From positions 8,788,908-8,852,907 of the forward strand of contig CM075192.1 in the NCBI GenBank assembly GCA_037577475.1: a stretch of DNA of 64,000 nucleotides, read 5' to 3'. The position numbers were made by a program, and so were the translations under genes. Every line of letters starts with the position of its first letter. Position 1 is the stretch's first letter. This document shows, piece after piece, positions 35,641 through 46,321 of the stretch. Origin of the DNA: Chaunax sp. Z400. Its lineage: Eukaryota > Chordata > Actinopteri > Lophiiformes > Chaunacidae. Under the pieces are notes generated by a model. It was given only the letters and a program-made list of their open reading frames with translations, did not search any database and was not told the origin of the DNA.

Positions 35641-36240
35641 GTTAGTATAAGTGGCGGCTTATTGACTAGATGAAATTATATGGCAGATGCTCTTATTGAG
35701 TGAATACCACACACAAAAAACAAGCTGCACCATATGGTGGTGAATACGGATTTCTTTTTCATGTAATATTATGCAGCATCAATTTAAAGCTTTCATTCAT
35801 GGTCCAAATGTCTGAACTAATTAGAGGTCTTATCAAACAGAACGTTTATATCAGGGTTTTTTTTAACTGATTTCACTTCATATGCTGTCATATACTGTTA
35901 TATTTCATTCAGACGACTCATACATTTGAAATATTTTTTTCTGACAGCAGCAGAACATATTTGAATTTGAAGTCTAAGCTCTGACCTCATCACTCCCTGC
36001 AGACGTTTTTTACATAGAGGTATTGGGGAGTGATGAACAATCAGAGTGAGAGTGATTTTGAACCCCCTTTAACGGGAGCCTACAGGTGGATGCAGGGGTG
36101 GAGTGTGTGTGTGTGTGGGGGTCTGCTTGGCAGACAGCAATACCTACAAGCAGCAGAAGCATTGACAGGCAGAGGGAGGGATGGGAAATAGCTGAAGCTT
36201 AAATAGACCTGACTGCCTGAACTAGCTGGCAGGCTATGCA

Positions 36241-36615
36241 CTTCTGTTGTGTTCTGCTCAAATCTGACCGATTTTTCTCTTTTTAAAAAATGTAGTTAAT
36301 TTCATCTGTCATTAGTTTCCATGACTTTGTTCACACATGGCATCTGAACACACAAAATACATTTTGAGAAGATTTATATTTATATAATTTTGGGCTTTTT
36401 ATTGAACTTGTGTACACCCTTGGTGTTCCCGGTCAAAAATGACTAGTCTTTAGAAACTCCCCTTTTTGGCTTGAATTGCTACCCCAACAGGAACCTATGC
36501 TCGATAAAAAAAATTGCCCCTTGGCAACCACACATGTTGGCAATTGTCACAAACAACCATAACATTTTTTCAATGATATCTACAACTTTCTCACAGCTCT
36601 GGTATATAGAACGTT
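36241..36615 (+). mobile_element. piggyBac-like MITE, copy 1
   Basis: It starts CTTCTGTTGTGTTCTGCTCA, continues through TTAATTTCATCTGTCATTAG, CATGACTTTGTTCACACATG and GGCATCTGAACACACAAAAT, and reaches GGTGTTCCCGGTCAAAAATG at 36422. The minus strand of 55190-55491 carries the same words in the same order. In that other copy the left end is preceded by TTAACCC, which fits a TTAA target site and a CCC start as in piggyBac elements. Here the first bases are lost. No transposase frame is present. Confidence 0.6.
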
Positions 36616-38068
36616 TTTGAGGGCTTGCTCTCAGTTCATTATGAGCTCAGGTCAATGAGGCCTTCAGGCCATAAATAGCAAATGGATGTTCAAGACATGT
36701 AATGTTCAGAAGAACTGATAGAAATATGAAACACAACATTAGGTGAGAATATATTAATATGGATTCATTAACTAGTTAACAAGAAACAAACACAACAGCA
36801 AGTTTATGGTTCACTTAATTAATCTGTAATTAAACTTCTTACTGCACAACAACACTGCAAGTTATATCTTGTTCCACTGCTGCAACAGAGCATTAAAAAT
36901 ACTCTTTAAGTCATTGTGTAATGGTGAGTACCTTGACAATCAGAAGGTCTATCTGAGGGTGTATAGACCGGTCATACATGCCAACCTAATATGCAAACTA
37001 AGATCATTCTGTCCTCATATTTTCCAGCTACAGCAGGGACAAAGATGAGTTCCTCAGTTCACCCGAGCCTGCTTCTAGCTGCTGGATGGTCCTGGCGGGG
37101 AAAGAGGTTGGTTTTGGCCCTGATTAATTCAAAGAAGGCCAGACAATGACATTACGCCAGCCAGGCAGAACTCGAGGGACGGCCGTGTTAAATACCATCT
37201 CCTGGAGCGCAAATGGCAAGGATTTTGTAGCGGTGTTTCAGAGTGTGTGTTTGTTTGTATGCATTGGTGTGTTTTCAATGTCTGGCTATGCATTTCCGTG
37301 CCTGAGCACATCTATGCCTTGTGCTGCCTCGTGCATTCACATACACACACACATAGTGAGAGCACAAACAAACACATACTGACGATACACTGGGAAAGAG
37401 ACTAATGGCGTACATAGATTACATTAGTGGAAAAGCAAAAACAGGCCAACTGCCTAATTATCCATCAGTGACGTAGCATTGCTTTGACATTGACATGAAA
37501 CACCATCACTGCAGAGATGCTTCTCTAAGATCAGGTGGAAGGTGGAAAAGAATGCAGGGTGCAGACAGGAGAGAGAACTATAAAAAATGTTTTAAGCAAA
37601 AATAAGATAAATGTATTCTACTCAAAAGGATGACAGTTAAACTGATTCATTTTGTCGATTTTCAAAATACTGGAAGGGTAAACACAACAGGCAAAGTAAA
37701 GGGGGGAGGAAAAGAGCAGGAGGAGGCTTCATTTAAGTTTCAATATACATTTATGAGCCTTAAGACTGAGACCTTCCCTGAAATGTTTTCATTATTACTG
37801 ATTTGCATTTTTCATTTCCATAAGACCAGAATGTTTCAAAAAAGCAAACTATATACTGTAGTCTGTTCGCTTTAAGTGCACTTATGCTTTCATTTTTAAT
37901 GCACCATTTGGGTTTACAGGATGTCTTATTCTGATTTTGAGCTTCACCATTCTTGCCTGACAAGGCAACTGTGATTTAAATTTAATACTGAGAGTCCACC
38001 ATGGGAGCACAGTATGTGACCTGTATAACAGTCTCGTTCTCAATCTCTATCTTTACCTCATACATTAC
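36616..38068. other. Unique non-coding sequence, no gene recognised
   Basis: No supported gene or element was found. Confidence 0.5.
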
Positions 38069-38097
38069 AGACACACACACACACACACACACACACC
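38069..38097. repeat. (AC)n microsatellite
   Basis: About 14 uninterrupted AC units. Confidence 0.95.
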
Positions 38098-38435
38098 TAA
38101 GACAAGAGAAAAAAATAAACAGTCAATCAAACGTTTGGTAGACAGGTGGCTAGTGACAGGGTGTCAGAGCTCTGTGAGTGTAGGAGAATAATAAGAAGAA
38201 AGAAGAACTCCCATTGGTTACCAGCAGACTCTGGCAGGTTAGGAGACTTTTGAACCATTCCATTTCAACCCTGGTCCACTGATCTGCCACTGTTTCGACA
38301 AGAATACATGGTTTCTGTTACACTTTGTGTGATCGTCTTGAACTGGTTCGGGTGCTGGCACAATGCCATTGATATAGCCATTCATTATATTAATTCTACT
38401 GTATATTTGTGGCAATGGGTGTTTGCTTAGCTCAG

Positions 38436-38438
<3 letters not shown>

Positions 38439-38473
<35 letters not shown>
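38439..38473. repeat. (GA)n microsatellite
   Basis: About 17 GA units, directly upstream of the LTR-like block at 38490. Confidence 0.95.
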
Positions 38474-38476
<3 letters not shown>

Positions 38477-38489
38477 GGGTGGTTTGGGG

Positions 38490-38720
38490 AAATGTAGCCA
38501 GGGAGAGAGAGCTAATTATTCCAGGTGTTTTGTGTTGAGGTGATTGCTCTCTCTCCCTCAAATTGCAGCATGCTGGACCTGGGGTTGGTTTGGTCTGCTT
38601 GAGTCTGTCTGGAAAGGCAGGCTGCTTGTGTGAGACTGGAGACACGTATCAGAGCGGACGCTGGAAAGTGTATATGTATTTAAACTGCTGAAGCTGCAAA
38701 GCTTGTAGTTCAGTCAGGAC
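38490..38720 (+). repeat. LTR-like or retroelement-end repeat, copy 2
   Basis: It shares with the block at 35330 the order AGGTGTTTTG, GTGATTGCTCTCTCTCCCTC, ATTGCAGCATGCTGGACCTG and a GAGACTGGAGAC-type segment. Divergence is high and the polyadenylation-like part is not preserved. Same strand as copy 1, about 3 kb away. Confidence 0.35.
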
Positions 38721-38820
38721 CACTTTAGTCGAAAATAAGAAAAGTCTATTAATATTGCAGTAACTTATATTTGCAGTAACCTATATTTGGCGGTATGGTT
38801 CTGTTCTAGGATCTCCCTGC

Positions 38821-38932
38821 CCTTCTACATGCATGATGGATTTGCACGGAATTTATACCAACGATTGACCCTAGGATATCCTACAGGTGATAAACTTTTG
38901 GTGGCGGAGGTTTGCACCCTCCGAGCGCTCGT
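38821..38932 (+). repeat. Dispersed repeat, internally deleted copy
   Basis: ATGATGGATTTGCACGGAAT, CCTAGGATATCCTACAGGTG and GATAAACTTTTGGTG run directly into GCGGAGGTTTGCACCCTCCG and AGCGCTCG. Relative to the copies at 4192 and 40020 the middle part with the MITE insertion site is missing, as if deleted between two short GGTGG/GGCGG words. Confidence 0.65.
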
Positions 38933-39154
38933 TTCGTTTTTTTTTGCCTTCATTGCTGAAAAACGTTTTACCAATGAGAGAAATATACCCATTTGCATTG
39001 GATTAGGAAGTATAGGGTTCTTTCATTCTTTTTTTCATTTGAATTAGCTGTGTGTTTATTCTATATGTGTAGCATGAAGATGACTTTCATTGGGAATTTG
39101 CACAGATTATTTGCACTTGGATTACAATAATAGTAAAAATGCATTAATACAATT

Positions 39155-39330
39155 AATAAATAATTATTATATATATAATATATATTATATATATCATATA
39201 TAATATATATAATGTATATATAATGTATAATATATATAATATTTATATAATATATAATATTTATATAATATATAATATTTATATAATATATAATATATAT
39301 AATAGACTATATATATATTATAATAGACTA
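39155..39330. repeat. Long TA-rich palindromic tract
   Basis: About 175 bases contain almost only A and T in ATATAT, TATAATATAT and AATATTTATATAAT words, with a unit of about 21 bases (AATATTTATATAATATAT) repeated around 39235-39295. The tract is largely self-complementary and could extrude as a cruciform. Confidence 0.9.
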
Positions 39331-40019
39331 ATTACACTTCTGAAAAACATGTTGTCATAAATGTGTTCCAATTTCTGTGTTAATTTAGTTATCTTACAAT
39401 AAAGGCAGGATTATCTTTTAATTAAATACAAACATGAAAAACTTCCAGCAAACTTAAGAAAAAAGTGACTTAAACTCAGGCCCGATAACTAAAAATATAA
39501 AGTAATTCATTCAAAGATTTTTCGATTAATATGAATAAGAAAATCCCTCTATGTAGGTAGCGCATGAATAAAAGGCGAGTGGTAATGTCTGTAATCCCTA
39601 GTGCCCTACTAGCAACTACTAACATGCAGGAAGCAGTTTTTCAAGATTACAAGCCTGGACAATATTGTAATTCTGCGATAACAATTTACCTATTCTGAAG
39701 GAGAGCGGGCCACCAGAGGTGCTTCTCACCAACATGGCTAAGAAGAACAGAGGCGCCCAGGCTGTGAGCATCTTCTATGACTCCTCATGGGTCCTGCCCC
39801 GGGGGTGCCCCTGTCACAGCCACCTGAAAAACATACACAGAGGGTCCAGAGAGGAAATTGTTTATTTATCAGAATATTCAAAGGGGACATTTACGAGCCA
39901 AAGCTTTCCAGCATTCTGTTACACCTGCACAGATACAGTACTCTCTCCCTCTCTCTTTCTCGTTGCATGCTGGGAATCTGTTGGAGTGTGAAACTGTTTC
40001 TGAATGAATCTGTGGCTCA

Positions 40020-40808
40020 TCAGGTTATGTGATTGGTTCAGTTTGTTTGTTTGTTTGTTGTTGTTAGCAGGATTACACAAACACTAATGGATGGATTTGC
40101 ATGAAATATTCACCAAAGATAAACCCCAGCATATCCTGGAGGTGATTAAATTTTGGTAATGATCCGGTGAGAGATGGGACTGATACTGCTGGAATAAGGG
40201 CCTGTGTCCACCTAAGTGTTTTTTCCCAGCTGAAAATGCCAGGTGCTCTTCTGACAACGCCCAGCTAGAAGTGCTTTGGAGGTGCAGTGTTTTTCAGCAG
40301 AGGTGCTTTGGTTGATATGATACGGAATATCTGCTGAGGTACTTTCTGTTGCAAGTACCTAATTTTGTGGATAGTTTGTTTTATTAACAAATACTGATTG
40401 TAAAAAAGGCAAGACAAAGTAAGTACTTGCTCTGGCCCTGCCACTGGATGAAGGGAAGGCTGGAGACCCGCACGTCTATGTGGGTCCTGCCCCTACTCCG
40501 CTTTGATTGGACGGCTGGGTAAAAAGTGACAATGACGAGTGCCTCGTTTCACCGAAAGTTAAACATTTTTCAACTCTCTGCGACCACAAAAAAACACCAA
40601 ACATGCAGCGCTCCGTGCAGAAAGGATGCTGAGCACCTCATCACACAACAGGCATTTGTAGCGTCGTGTAAATATGCAGCGCTCCCATTGCAAATAATCA
40701 AACAAATACGCTGGCCTCTGGAAAAAAATGCTTTGGTGGACACAGGCCCTAACAATTATATCAGGGATTGTTGGGCCTTGGCGGAGGTTTGCGCTCTCTG
40801 AGCGCTCT
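40020..40808 (+). repeat. Dispersed repeat, copy B (with nested MITE)
   Basis: It carries CAGGTTATGTGATTGGTTCA, TTAGCAGGATTACACAAACA, GATGGATTTGCATGAAATAT, TTAAATTTTGGTAATGATCC and, after the MITE, TTGGCGGAGGTTTGCGCTCT. It is nearly collinear with copy A at 4192-4968, including the point at which the MITE sits (after GCTGGAATA). A further same-strand copy follows 95 bases downstream. Confidence 0.75.
40198..40749 (+). mobile_element. PIF/Harbinger-like MITE, copy 3 (552 bp)
   Basis: The ends are GGGCCTGTGTCCACCTAAGT and ATGCTTTGGTGGACACAGGC plus CC, flanked by exact TAA triplets at 40195-40197 and 40750-40752. The interior is collinear with the copies at 4388 and 17212, with CAGCTG and GCGCT-rich arms. 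No transposase is encoded. Confidence 0.8.
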
Positions 40809-40902
40809 TGTTTTACTTTTGGTGTATTTTCCTGTCTTATTCCTGGCTGCCTGCACCAAGTAGGTTATGATCTCACCTGTGTCTATGTGTTAGTTTGTTT
40901 AG

Positions 40903-41112
40903 TGGATGCAGAATTAGAAGGTTGGTCATGGGCCAGGAAAGAATGCATTAAGTTTTGGTGCAAATCCAGATAACTTTCTTCAGCATTTTCCCTAATTATG
41001 CAAAAACCACTAAACCAATTTCCACAAAACCTTGCAGAGGGCATGGGAGGAAAGCTAAACAGACGTGTAGGATTGCTCAGACTGTGGTCCACAGAGTGCG
41101 TTCTACTTTTTC
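40903..41112 (+). repeat. Dispersed repeat, diverged copy
   Basis: It contains TGGTCATGGGCCAGGAAAGA, TTAAGTTTTGGTGCAAATCC, CTAATTATGCAAAAACCACT, a CCAATTTCCACAAAACCTTG block and an end of GGATTGCTCAGACTGTGGTC followed by AGAGTGCGTTCTAC. It belongs to the subfamily also seen at 6179 and 52908. Confidence 0.55.
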
Positions 41113-43199
41113 TGTTGTTGGGTGAGACAAATATTTGCTTCTTCTCTTTGTGTTGTTTGTATCGGGGGGTTAGAGATGGGCATCTTCCTCATCTCTCTGC
41201 CATGGAGCAAATCAATGTTTATTGCTTTCCATACGTTTGACAAACAGTTTTTCCCTGATGATGCTTAAATAAAAAAACTAAGCACTTGGCTTTATTCCTA
41301 ACTCCTTGCCAGGTTGCCAGATTAATGGAGCGTATATTGATGTAGAAAAAGAAAATCCTTTCTTCCTCTTTTTACAAGCTTTTAAGTTCTAATCTCTTTT
41401 GTTACTGCTGGGCTGCGGGCTCGCTATGGCGATTCATTTGTGATGCCATGTGCGTATGAGTTCTTGTGTTTTTTTTGTTGAGTGCAGACTCTGAAGCATC
41501 GGGGTGTGAGACATGGGTTTCTCCAAAGGTTGTCTCAGTTCTGTTAAAGGTTATTAAGTGATGTTGATGGGTTACTTTTGACCTTTTTTATGTATCTTTC
41601 ACCCATTTCTTTGTTCACATTTTTTTTCATTGAAAAAAATTATTGACCAATAGTGGAAAACAATTGCAGAACTGCTTGATGGAAGTCCCAATCTGGATGC
41701 CGAAGGCAGCAAGGCAACCGTTGGTTAAGCTCTGTTTTCAATTGTGTCAGATTACGTGTTGCATTGATCCTTTGAATTAAAATAAAATGGGTCAGCATAA
41801 AAAAAGGGCCACTACTTTCAAGAAGGTACCTGAGGCTTAAAATGTCCGGTGTGTTACTTCATTACTTTCTGTTCTCAGTGATTCATCCACTATAAATTCA
41901 TTTTAAGTCATATTATGCTGTTTTTAAGAATTGTGCTTAACCATAAATGGTGGGAGGGAAAACAGGAAAGAGTTGAAGTTGCAGTGATGATAAGGGAGTG
42001 CATTATGTTCTTGGACTTGGATTTCAGATAAGCAAATCAGTCCTAACTGACCAACAATTCAAAGGTTTTATAAGGCCTGCAGAGGCATTAGGAGTCCCCA
42101 GCAGGTTAACAATGATAGTACAAACATGCATGTTGAAGGCATAGAAAACAATAAACATAACAAACTTTTCATTTATGAGAAAAAGCCTCATCTACAAAGT
42201 ACCATAGAAAGTATGGACCGAGACTCATTTAGGCTTTTTTTATTCCATATGCTGGAAAATTGCTTCATCTATAACCCGGATGTTTCATTTCTTGGTTAAT
42301 TGAAAATAGAGAGCATTTATTGCACCTCATTGCTCTTGTGTGATGCATATTAATTATATTTTTGCATCACTAAAAGAAAGCAGTTACAATACATTAAATT
42401 AAGTAAATCTATTTACACAAAAGTAAAACCAAGATTAATTCAACCTTTAATGATATGCATACATTATCCTTGATATTGTGGCTAAATTCCACATGTAGCC
42501 CACCATTAGAGCAGACCAGCAACAGTGTAAGTGACTCATCTAAATTATTAATGTAGCTATGACACATTTAATTTTACAAAACAATGAGAAAATTGAACAG
42601 CCTTATTGATAATAATATTTCTAGACTGGTTTCAACTGGTTTAAAGCCAAATCACAATAAAAAAAATAAATACACAATTATTTTGCTTAGCATGGAAATA
42701 AAAAACAAACTAACTGGAAAAAAATAGCTAGCTCATTCTAGAAAAGAATCAAGCCCTTATAATAGTCAAAATAAATTTAAAAAAAATCATACAATTCAAA
42801 CAGAAATATTTCGATAAAAATGAATTTCCCTATATTGAATCAATACATTTAAATTATCATTTAAATTCAACAAGTACAATCATGTATTACATCTAAATCA
42901 CTGTGTTTCTGTTCAACAGTACTGAATACTTTCGGCTGGTATCTGTTTCAACCATTCTGAATCAGTATCATCTTTGTTAATAGAATGGCTCTTTCTCTTT
43001 TCTAGGCCTATTAGTTACGATGCATTAATTCTGATAACATGAACTCTGTCTGAGAACATATTTCAGTTTGCCATATTCCAGTTATGATCTGGATATACAG
43101 TACATCAAATTGCACATGATAGTCCATAAGAGATTCCCATAACATGATTCATTTCATTACGGTTGGAAAATTACCTTATATGTAGATATATAGATATTT
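41113..43199. other. Unique non-coding sequence, no gene recognised
   Basis: Very AT-rich, especially 42.1-43.0 kb. No gene or element end was found. Confidence 0.5.
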
Positions 43200-43392
43200 A
43201 TGACAGTGTTGAAAAATGCCCTCGTAATGTGGAGGAAAATGAAGAAAAATCCTGGATGTGGGTCCTGATGAGGATCTACACCAGGGACAAATTTGAAGTC
43301 TAGTTCATAACCTTCTGAGTAACCCTGCTGACAAACAAACCAACCGACCAATGGACACAGGTGAAAACATAACGTTCTTGGTGGAGGTAAAA
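43200..43392 (-). repeat. Dispersed repeat, minus-strand copy
   Basis: On the minus strand it begins TTTTACCTCCACCAAGAACG, then TATGTTTTCACCTGTGTCC, GGTTTGTTTGTCAGCAGGGT and AGATCCTCATCAGGACCCAC, the 5' part of the same family as 4192. The 3' end with the GGAGGTTTGC word is absent. Confidence 0.6.
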
Positions 43393-45497
43393 ATGTATGA
43401 AATGACGACACTGATGTCCAGAATCATCACCTTAATCTACCACCTCCATCGGTGTCATCAGTGTCATTTTTATTAGTATAAGGATTTTCCTCCTTTTTAC
43501 CAGTGTGTAATTACAATGTCGTTAATGTCGTTAATATGTAACGCTTTTTTGTACTATGTTTAATTTTTACAGCATGAAACTACATATGGACTGCACACCA
43601 GAAATAAAACCACAGGACACCATCATTAATGTCACTTCATGAACAGTGAAACAGTGATTTCATTCATGGGATTTTTTGGTCTGTTTTATTCCTTGACGTA
43701 AATCTTAAAAGCCCTGCTCTCTTTCCATTAAGGATTGGCTTTATTTAATCTGCCATCCACGTAGTGGTGAGCAGAGCCAGAGAGCAGTTTCTTCTTTTTG
43801 TCAGTATTTATGTTGCAGAGACGTGACAGGTTTTTTCTTAAAGACATTGAGACGGGTCAGTGACTTAAGGCCAGAGCAAGGTCAGTGACAGCAATGTACT
43901 GAGAGGAAATGGGAATATAAAGGACTTTACTTTGGACAGGACGACAACGACTCATCTTTCCAAATGTAGCCACTTTGTTCTGTGAGACGCACAAAGCATT
44001 CAAATGTCAGGACAAAGGCAGCAGAGGTGCATTAGTAGCCAAAATGTCATTTTCATTAAAAGGTGGTTTGACACGTTGGGTTATTTCAGCTCTTCTTTTG
44101 CGTTATTCAATGGATTCTGCTTTTGGAAGTGTCTACCTGGTGTGTCACCTGCACCTCACAAAAAGTCCAAATTCAGGTCTGAGGACCACGTGCAGGTCTT
44201 GCAATAACTGCTGCCAGCAAGCCTCAAGGTTGTTAGTAAAACAGTGGACAGAAGTTCAGCCTCGTTTGGGCCGTTGAAGATTTTTTTTATTGAGCTTTTA
44301 TGTCCTCACAAGTTTAAGTGTGTACTTCTGACTTAAATACTGTATATTATAGTATAATGCTGTTTTTGGCCTCTCTCTCTCTCTCTCTCTCTCTGTAAAA
44401 GCACAGATTTCACCAAACAATTATTTCCTCTGTATCTTCGAGGACTTCATCTTATGCTTCTTGTCTTTCTCCACAAAACTCAATCATTTTGATCACCGGT
44501 CTCATTTGATTTAAAAAAGAATGAGATGAGATTTTCCTCCATCTGTTATAAAAGAAGTAATTTTTCAGTCAGACTGGATCGAAATGCCAACTCTTTAGCC
44601 CTCCATTATCTAAATGAGCAAACCGCAGGTCTAAGGAGACTGGATTATGATCTGCGACCAGAATAGGATCATAGGAGGCATCCATCACTGCTGAGAAAAG
44701 ACAACAGAATATGCGTCACTCCCACAAAATACAGAATAGCAAAACTAAGTGGGGAAATAAGGGATATGTACATATGGTTTACCAGTATGTCGGCATGCAA
44801 TTAATAGAACGCTTATATACAATCTCATTCCTTATATACAATTTCATTGCTGGCCCCGCCCATGCAAACACATTAAAATGACTTTGCCTCACTATAATTT
44901 GAGTTAAAATGATGTACCAATGAAAGAGACAGGGATCATTGCACAAACCACCAAATATTAATGTAAATCAAATTAAATCTGACTTGGACAATTTACAGCA
45001 TTCAAGTTACATTAAGCATCCAACACAGATGCATAATAGGCTAGTGTTTGATGTTTTACATTAATGTTTCAACACCAAAAATAATGTCTAAGATAATGGT
45101 ATTCTGCAAATCAAAGTTCAGCATAATGACATTGAATCATTTAAGCGACATACATGCACATATATCAATCATAGGTCAAAATATGGCTAAATTGGGCTGA
45201 ATTACAGAAGCCACAAGTTATACTACAACCGGCTCTTATTGCTGAGCTTCAGGTGTTTTCTCGGTCTTTTCCTGAACTTTGTTCGCTTTTGGCTAAGGCA
45301 AGTGAGTGAATGATAAACATGACAGTTGACAGGGAATAATGTAAAATTAAGTGAGGTTAGAGTGGAGCCACAAAAACATTGCGGACTTCAAGTTTTAGTA
45401 CAGTATCACAGGAAAGAATCAGAACAAAGATTTCTTGATTCCCAAACACACAACTGCATCATGCATGCATGTTGAAAGCTTTACCACATCTACTAAT
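43393..45497. other. Unique non-coding sequence, no gene recognised
   Basis: No gene or element recognised. A (CT)12 tract lies at 44370-44394. Confidence 0.5.
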
Positions 45498-45563
45498 AGA
45501 AAACTATTTCTGTATAGGTTGCGCTCAAACAATGGGATTCTTAGTGGAGTTAAGTGAGCTTAT

Positions 45564-45657
45564 TCCAAAAAATTGAAAAGGTAGCACATCTCAAGTCTTC
45601 AAGTCAAGGAGGACAAAATACTCACATTTCACTTATTTATTTGGCTCACATCACAAT
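45564..45657 (+). repeat. Left inverted arm of the Penelope-like fragment
   Basis: The 94 bases match the reverse complement of 46213-46306 with three differences. The arm starts TCCAAAAAATTGAAAAGG and ends GGCTCACATCACAAT. It joins the endonuclease remnant within a few bases. Confidence 0.9.
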
Positions 45658-45663
45658 TAGGCT

Positions 45664-45962
45664 GTTGGGCTAGTATATGTGGGACAGACCAAACGGCCCA
45701 TTAAACAACGAATACCTGAGCACAAAACTACAATCCGTACAGGCAACATGGTTAATGCAATAGCAAAATATTATGCTGAAGCAAATCATGGTTCACCCTC
45801 TTTATTAAAATGTTGTGGGATTGAGAGAGTCATGATGCCACCAGAGGAGGACATGTTCTGAAGAAACTGGCCCAGAGAGAAATGCTTTGGATACACACAC
45901 TCAATACTATGGTACCAAATGGACTTAATGATGAATTCAGCTTAAAATGCTTTCTGAATTGA
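45664..45962 (+). pseudogene. GIY-YIG endonuclease remnant of Penelope-like ORF
   Basis: The frame opens within the element without a proper start and reads VGLVYVGQTKRPIKQR, then IPEHKTTIRTGNM, YYAEANHGSPSLLKCCGIER. The VYVG word is the YIG half of the GIY-YIG motif, and the QTKR...R...EH spacing fits the conserved arginine/histidine region of Penelope endonucleases. A one-base frame slip near 45840 moves the reading frame; in the new frame the sequence continues KKLAQREMLWIHTLNTMVPN and GLNDEFSLKCFLN to a TGA at 45960-45962, which is the typical C-terminus. The reverse transcriptase, the linker and the GIY half are absent. In life this domain nicks target DNA; here it is dead. Confidence 0.85.
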
Positions 45963-46164
45963 GATGATCATTTAAGGATGTGTCTCTTTAATAGCAAATG
46001 ATGTCCAGGAATAGTGTGTTGTGAAGCTTCATGTTGTATGGAATCATCTGTGACTGGTCAGGAAAAGGAAAGTGATTGGATCCTAAATAATTGGGTCCAA
46101 CCCCCAGCTGTGTGCTTTCTCTGCCCTTGTGTGTATGTTACCAAACTGAACCTGCACAGTACCG

Positions 46165-46209
46165 CAAACGCTCTGATGAAGGCTTTGTGCCGAAACGCGT
46201 AAGCGTTTG
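46165..46209 (+). ncRNA. Hammerhead-ribozyme-like motif
   Basis: The order is: stem I strand CAAACGCT (46165-46172), core CTGATGA (46173-46179), an extra A, stem II GGC-TTTGT-GCC (46181-46191), core GAA (46192-46194), palindromic stem III ACGCGT (46195-46200), A at the cleavage position (46201), and stem I partner AGCGTTTG (46202-46209), an exact 8-bp complement of the first strand. Hammerhead motifs are known in Penelope-like elements, and a palindromic stem III suggests dimer-dependent folding. The unpaired A at 46180 departs from the ideal core. Activity is not shown. Confidence 0.7.
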
Positions 46210-46212
46210 TTC

Positions 46213-46306
46213 ATTGTGATGTGAGCCAAATAAATAAGTGAAATGTGAGCATTTTGTCCTCCTTGACTTGAAGATTTGAGATATGCTACCTTTTCAATTT
46301 TTTGGA
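46213..46306 (+). repeat. Right inverted arm of the Penelope-like fragment
   Basis: Inverted partner of 45564-45657 with 91 of 94 bases matching. It starts ATTGTGATGTGAGCC, three bases after the hammerhead-like motif, and its last base overlaps the right copy of the 16-bp target duplication. Confidence 0.9.
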
Positions 46307-46321
46307 GAAAACTATTTCTGT

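Larger units (their letters stand above)
45498..46321 (+). mobile_element. Penelope-like element fragment with inverted arms
   Basis: The insertion is bounded by a 16-bp direct repeat, AGAAAACTATTTCTGT, at 45498-45513 and 46306-46321, a candidate target duplication. Inside lie a left arm (45564-45657), a GIY-YIG endonuclease remnant (45664-45962), a hammerhead-like motif (46165-46209) and a right arm (46213-46306) that is the inverted copy of the left one. The GIY-YIG frame plus a downstream hammerhead motif identify a Penelope-like retroelement. Its reverse transcriptase is missing, so this is a 5'-truncated copy to which an inverted piece of its own 3' end is joined. About 50 bases between the left duplication and the left arm (45514-45563) are unexplained. 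Confidence 0.85.
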
